Of a stretch of DNA of 64,000 nucleotides, positions 63,647 through 64,000 are shown piece by piece; within the stretch, counting starts at the first letter, position 1; every line of letters begins with the position of its first letter. A program made the position numbers and the translations under genes. The stretch is from Clostridiales bacterium (GTDB taxonomy: Bacteria; Bacillota; Clostridia; TANB77; CAG-508). Location: positions 1 through 64,000 of the forward strand of contig DXVF01000010.1 of NCBI GenBank assembly GCA_019417465.1, read 5' to 3'. The notes beneath the pieces are model-generated. The model was not told the DNA's origin and ran no database searches. It saw only the letters and a list, made by a program, of their open reading frames with translations.

Positions 63647-64000
63647 TTAGATTTTATTGTTTGAACCAAATACTTCTCTTATTTTATGCTTAACTGTTTG
63701 TTTTATAGATTCTCTTGCTGGTGTTAAATATTTTCTAGGATCAAATACACTTGGTTCTTCTGCAAATACTTTTCTAATTTCTGAAGTCATAGCAAGCCTT
63801 AAATCTGTGTCTACATTTATTTTAGATACACCAAGAATACTTGCTTCATGTAACATTTCATCTGGAACACCTTTTGCTCCTGGTATATCTCCTCCATATT
63901 TATTACATTTTTCTACTAGTTCTTGGATAACAGTAGATGCACCATGTAATACTATTGGAGTATTAGGTATTAATTCTTTTATTTTCGCTAATATGTCAAA
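63647..64000 (-). CDS. fba: Class II fructose-bisphosphate aldolase, partial
   Basis: The C-terminal ~117 residues, with the rest beyond the window. IVLHGASTVIQELVEKCNKY, GDIPGAKGVPDEMLHEASIL and VSKINVDTDLRLAMTSEIRK match the zinc-dependent aldolase of glycolysis, and PRKYLTPARESIKQTVKHKI is the usual end. It is convergent with smpB. Confidence 0.93.
   Translation of the reverse strand, partial: FDILAKIKELIPNTPIVLHGASTVIQELVEKCNKYGGDIPGAKGVPDEMLHEASILGVSKINVDTDLRLAMTSEIRKVFAEEPSVFDPRKYLTPARESIKQTVKHKIREVFGSNNKI

Overview
This window is AT-rich chromosomal DNA from a Gram-positive, endospore-lineage Bacillota, most likely an uncultured Clostridia-type bacterium. The evidence is very low GC with AGA-dominated arginine codons, strong AGGAGG-type ribosome binding sites, the sporulation/division block yabP-yabQ-divIC, and Bacillota-style rho, lysC, prfB, secA, murD, uvrA, uvrB, smpB and class II fba. 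Species cannot be named from the sequence. No rRNA, tRNA or CRISPR array was seen.

Layout. 0.28-18.0 kb: an accessory island between two diverged copies of a ~400-440 bp non-coding repeat. Its left part is a one-direction run of small enzymes: a 5'-truncated radical SAM protein, HAD hydrolase, zeta-toxin-like kinase, SDR, APH-like kinase, two Nudix hydrolases, thymidylate-kinase-like and other P-loop kinases, two nucleotidyltransferases and a histidine phosphatase. Its right part holds two tandem copies of a signalling module (XRE repressor, response regulator with a Spo0A-type DNA-binding domain, AgrC-like GHKL kinase). A Trp-rich 12-residue peptide gene sits in the second copy. 18.2-24.5 kb: core genes (rho, divIC, yabQ, yabP, lysC, prfB). 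24.8-29.5 kb: a Bce-type peptide-resistance module with two matching operators. 29.7-33.0 kb: an ABC-2 exporter. 33.0-45.3 kb: a second probable island (HelD-like helicase, short pyrophosphatase, several nucleotide-kinase-like proteins, CYTH protein, methyltransferase, two radical SAM enzymes, histidine phosphatase) ending in a frameshifted integrase beside the 3' end of secA. 45.3-64 kb: core genes (secA, murD, uvrA, uvrB, ABC1/UbiB kinase, smpB, fba) with small surface or spore-like proteins and REP-like palindromes.

The most striking observation is a recoding pattern. Seven otherwise well-conserved genes are broken at ten places. At every one an in-frame CGG is followed by continuation in the +1 frame, so the C is skipped and the next three bases (GGA eight times, GGT twice) give a glycine that the family expects. 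The genes are the zeta-like kinase, yabP, prfB (twice), a Bce-type ATPase (twice), an AI-2E transporter, uvrB (twice) and the ABC1 kinase. The prfB gene also keeps the classical CTT TGA C frameshift. CGG spanning two codons is common and harmless. In-frame CGG that would have to be read as Arg occurs only in three short ORFs of unknown function. The simplest reading is that CGG is an unassigned or starved codon in this organism and triggers efficient +1 frameshifting, so CGGN acts like a four-base glycine codon. This is an inference that tRNA content, proteomics or ribosome profiling could settle.

The coordinates of recoded genes below span the whole reconstructed gene. Starts were moved to the ATG with the best ribosome binding site or family N-terminus where that differs from the longest open frame.
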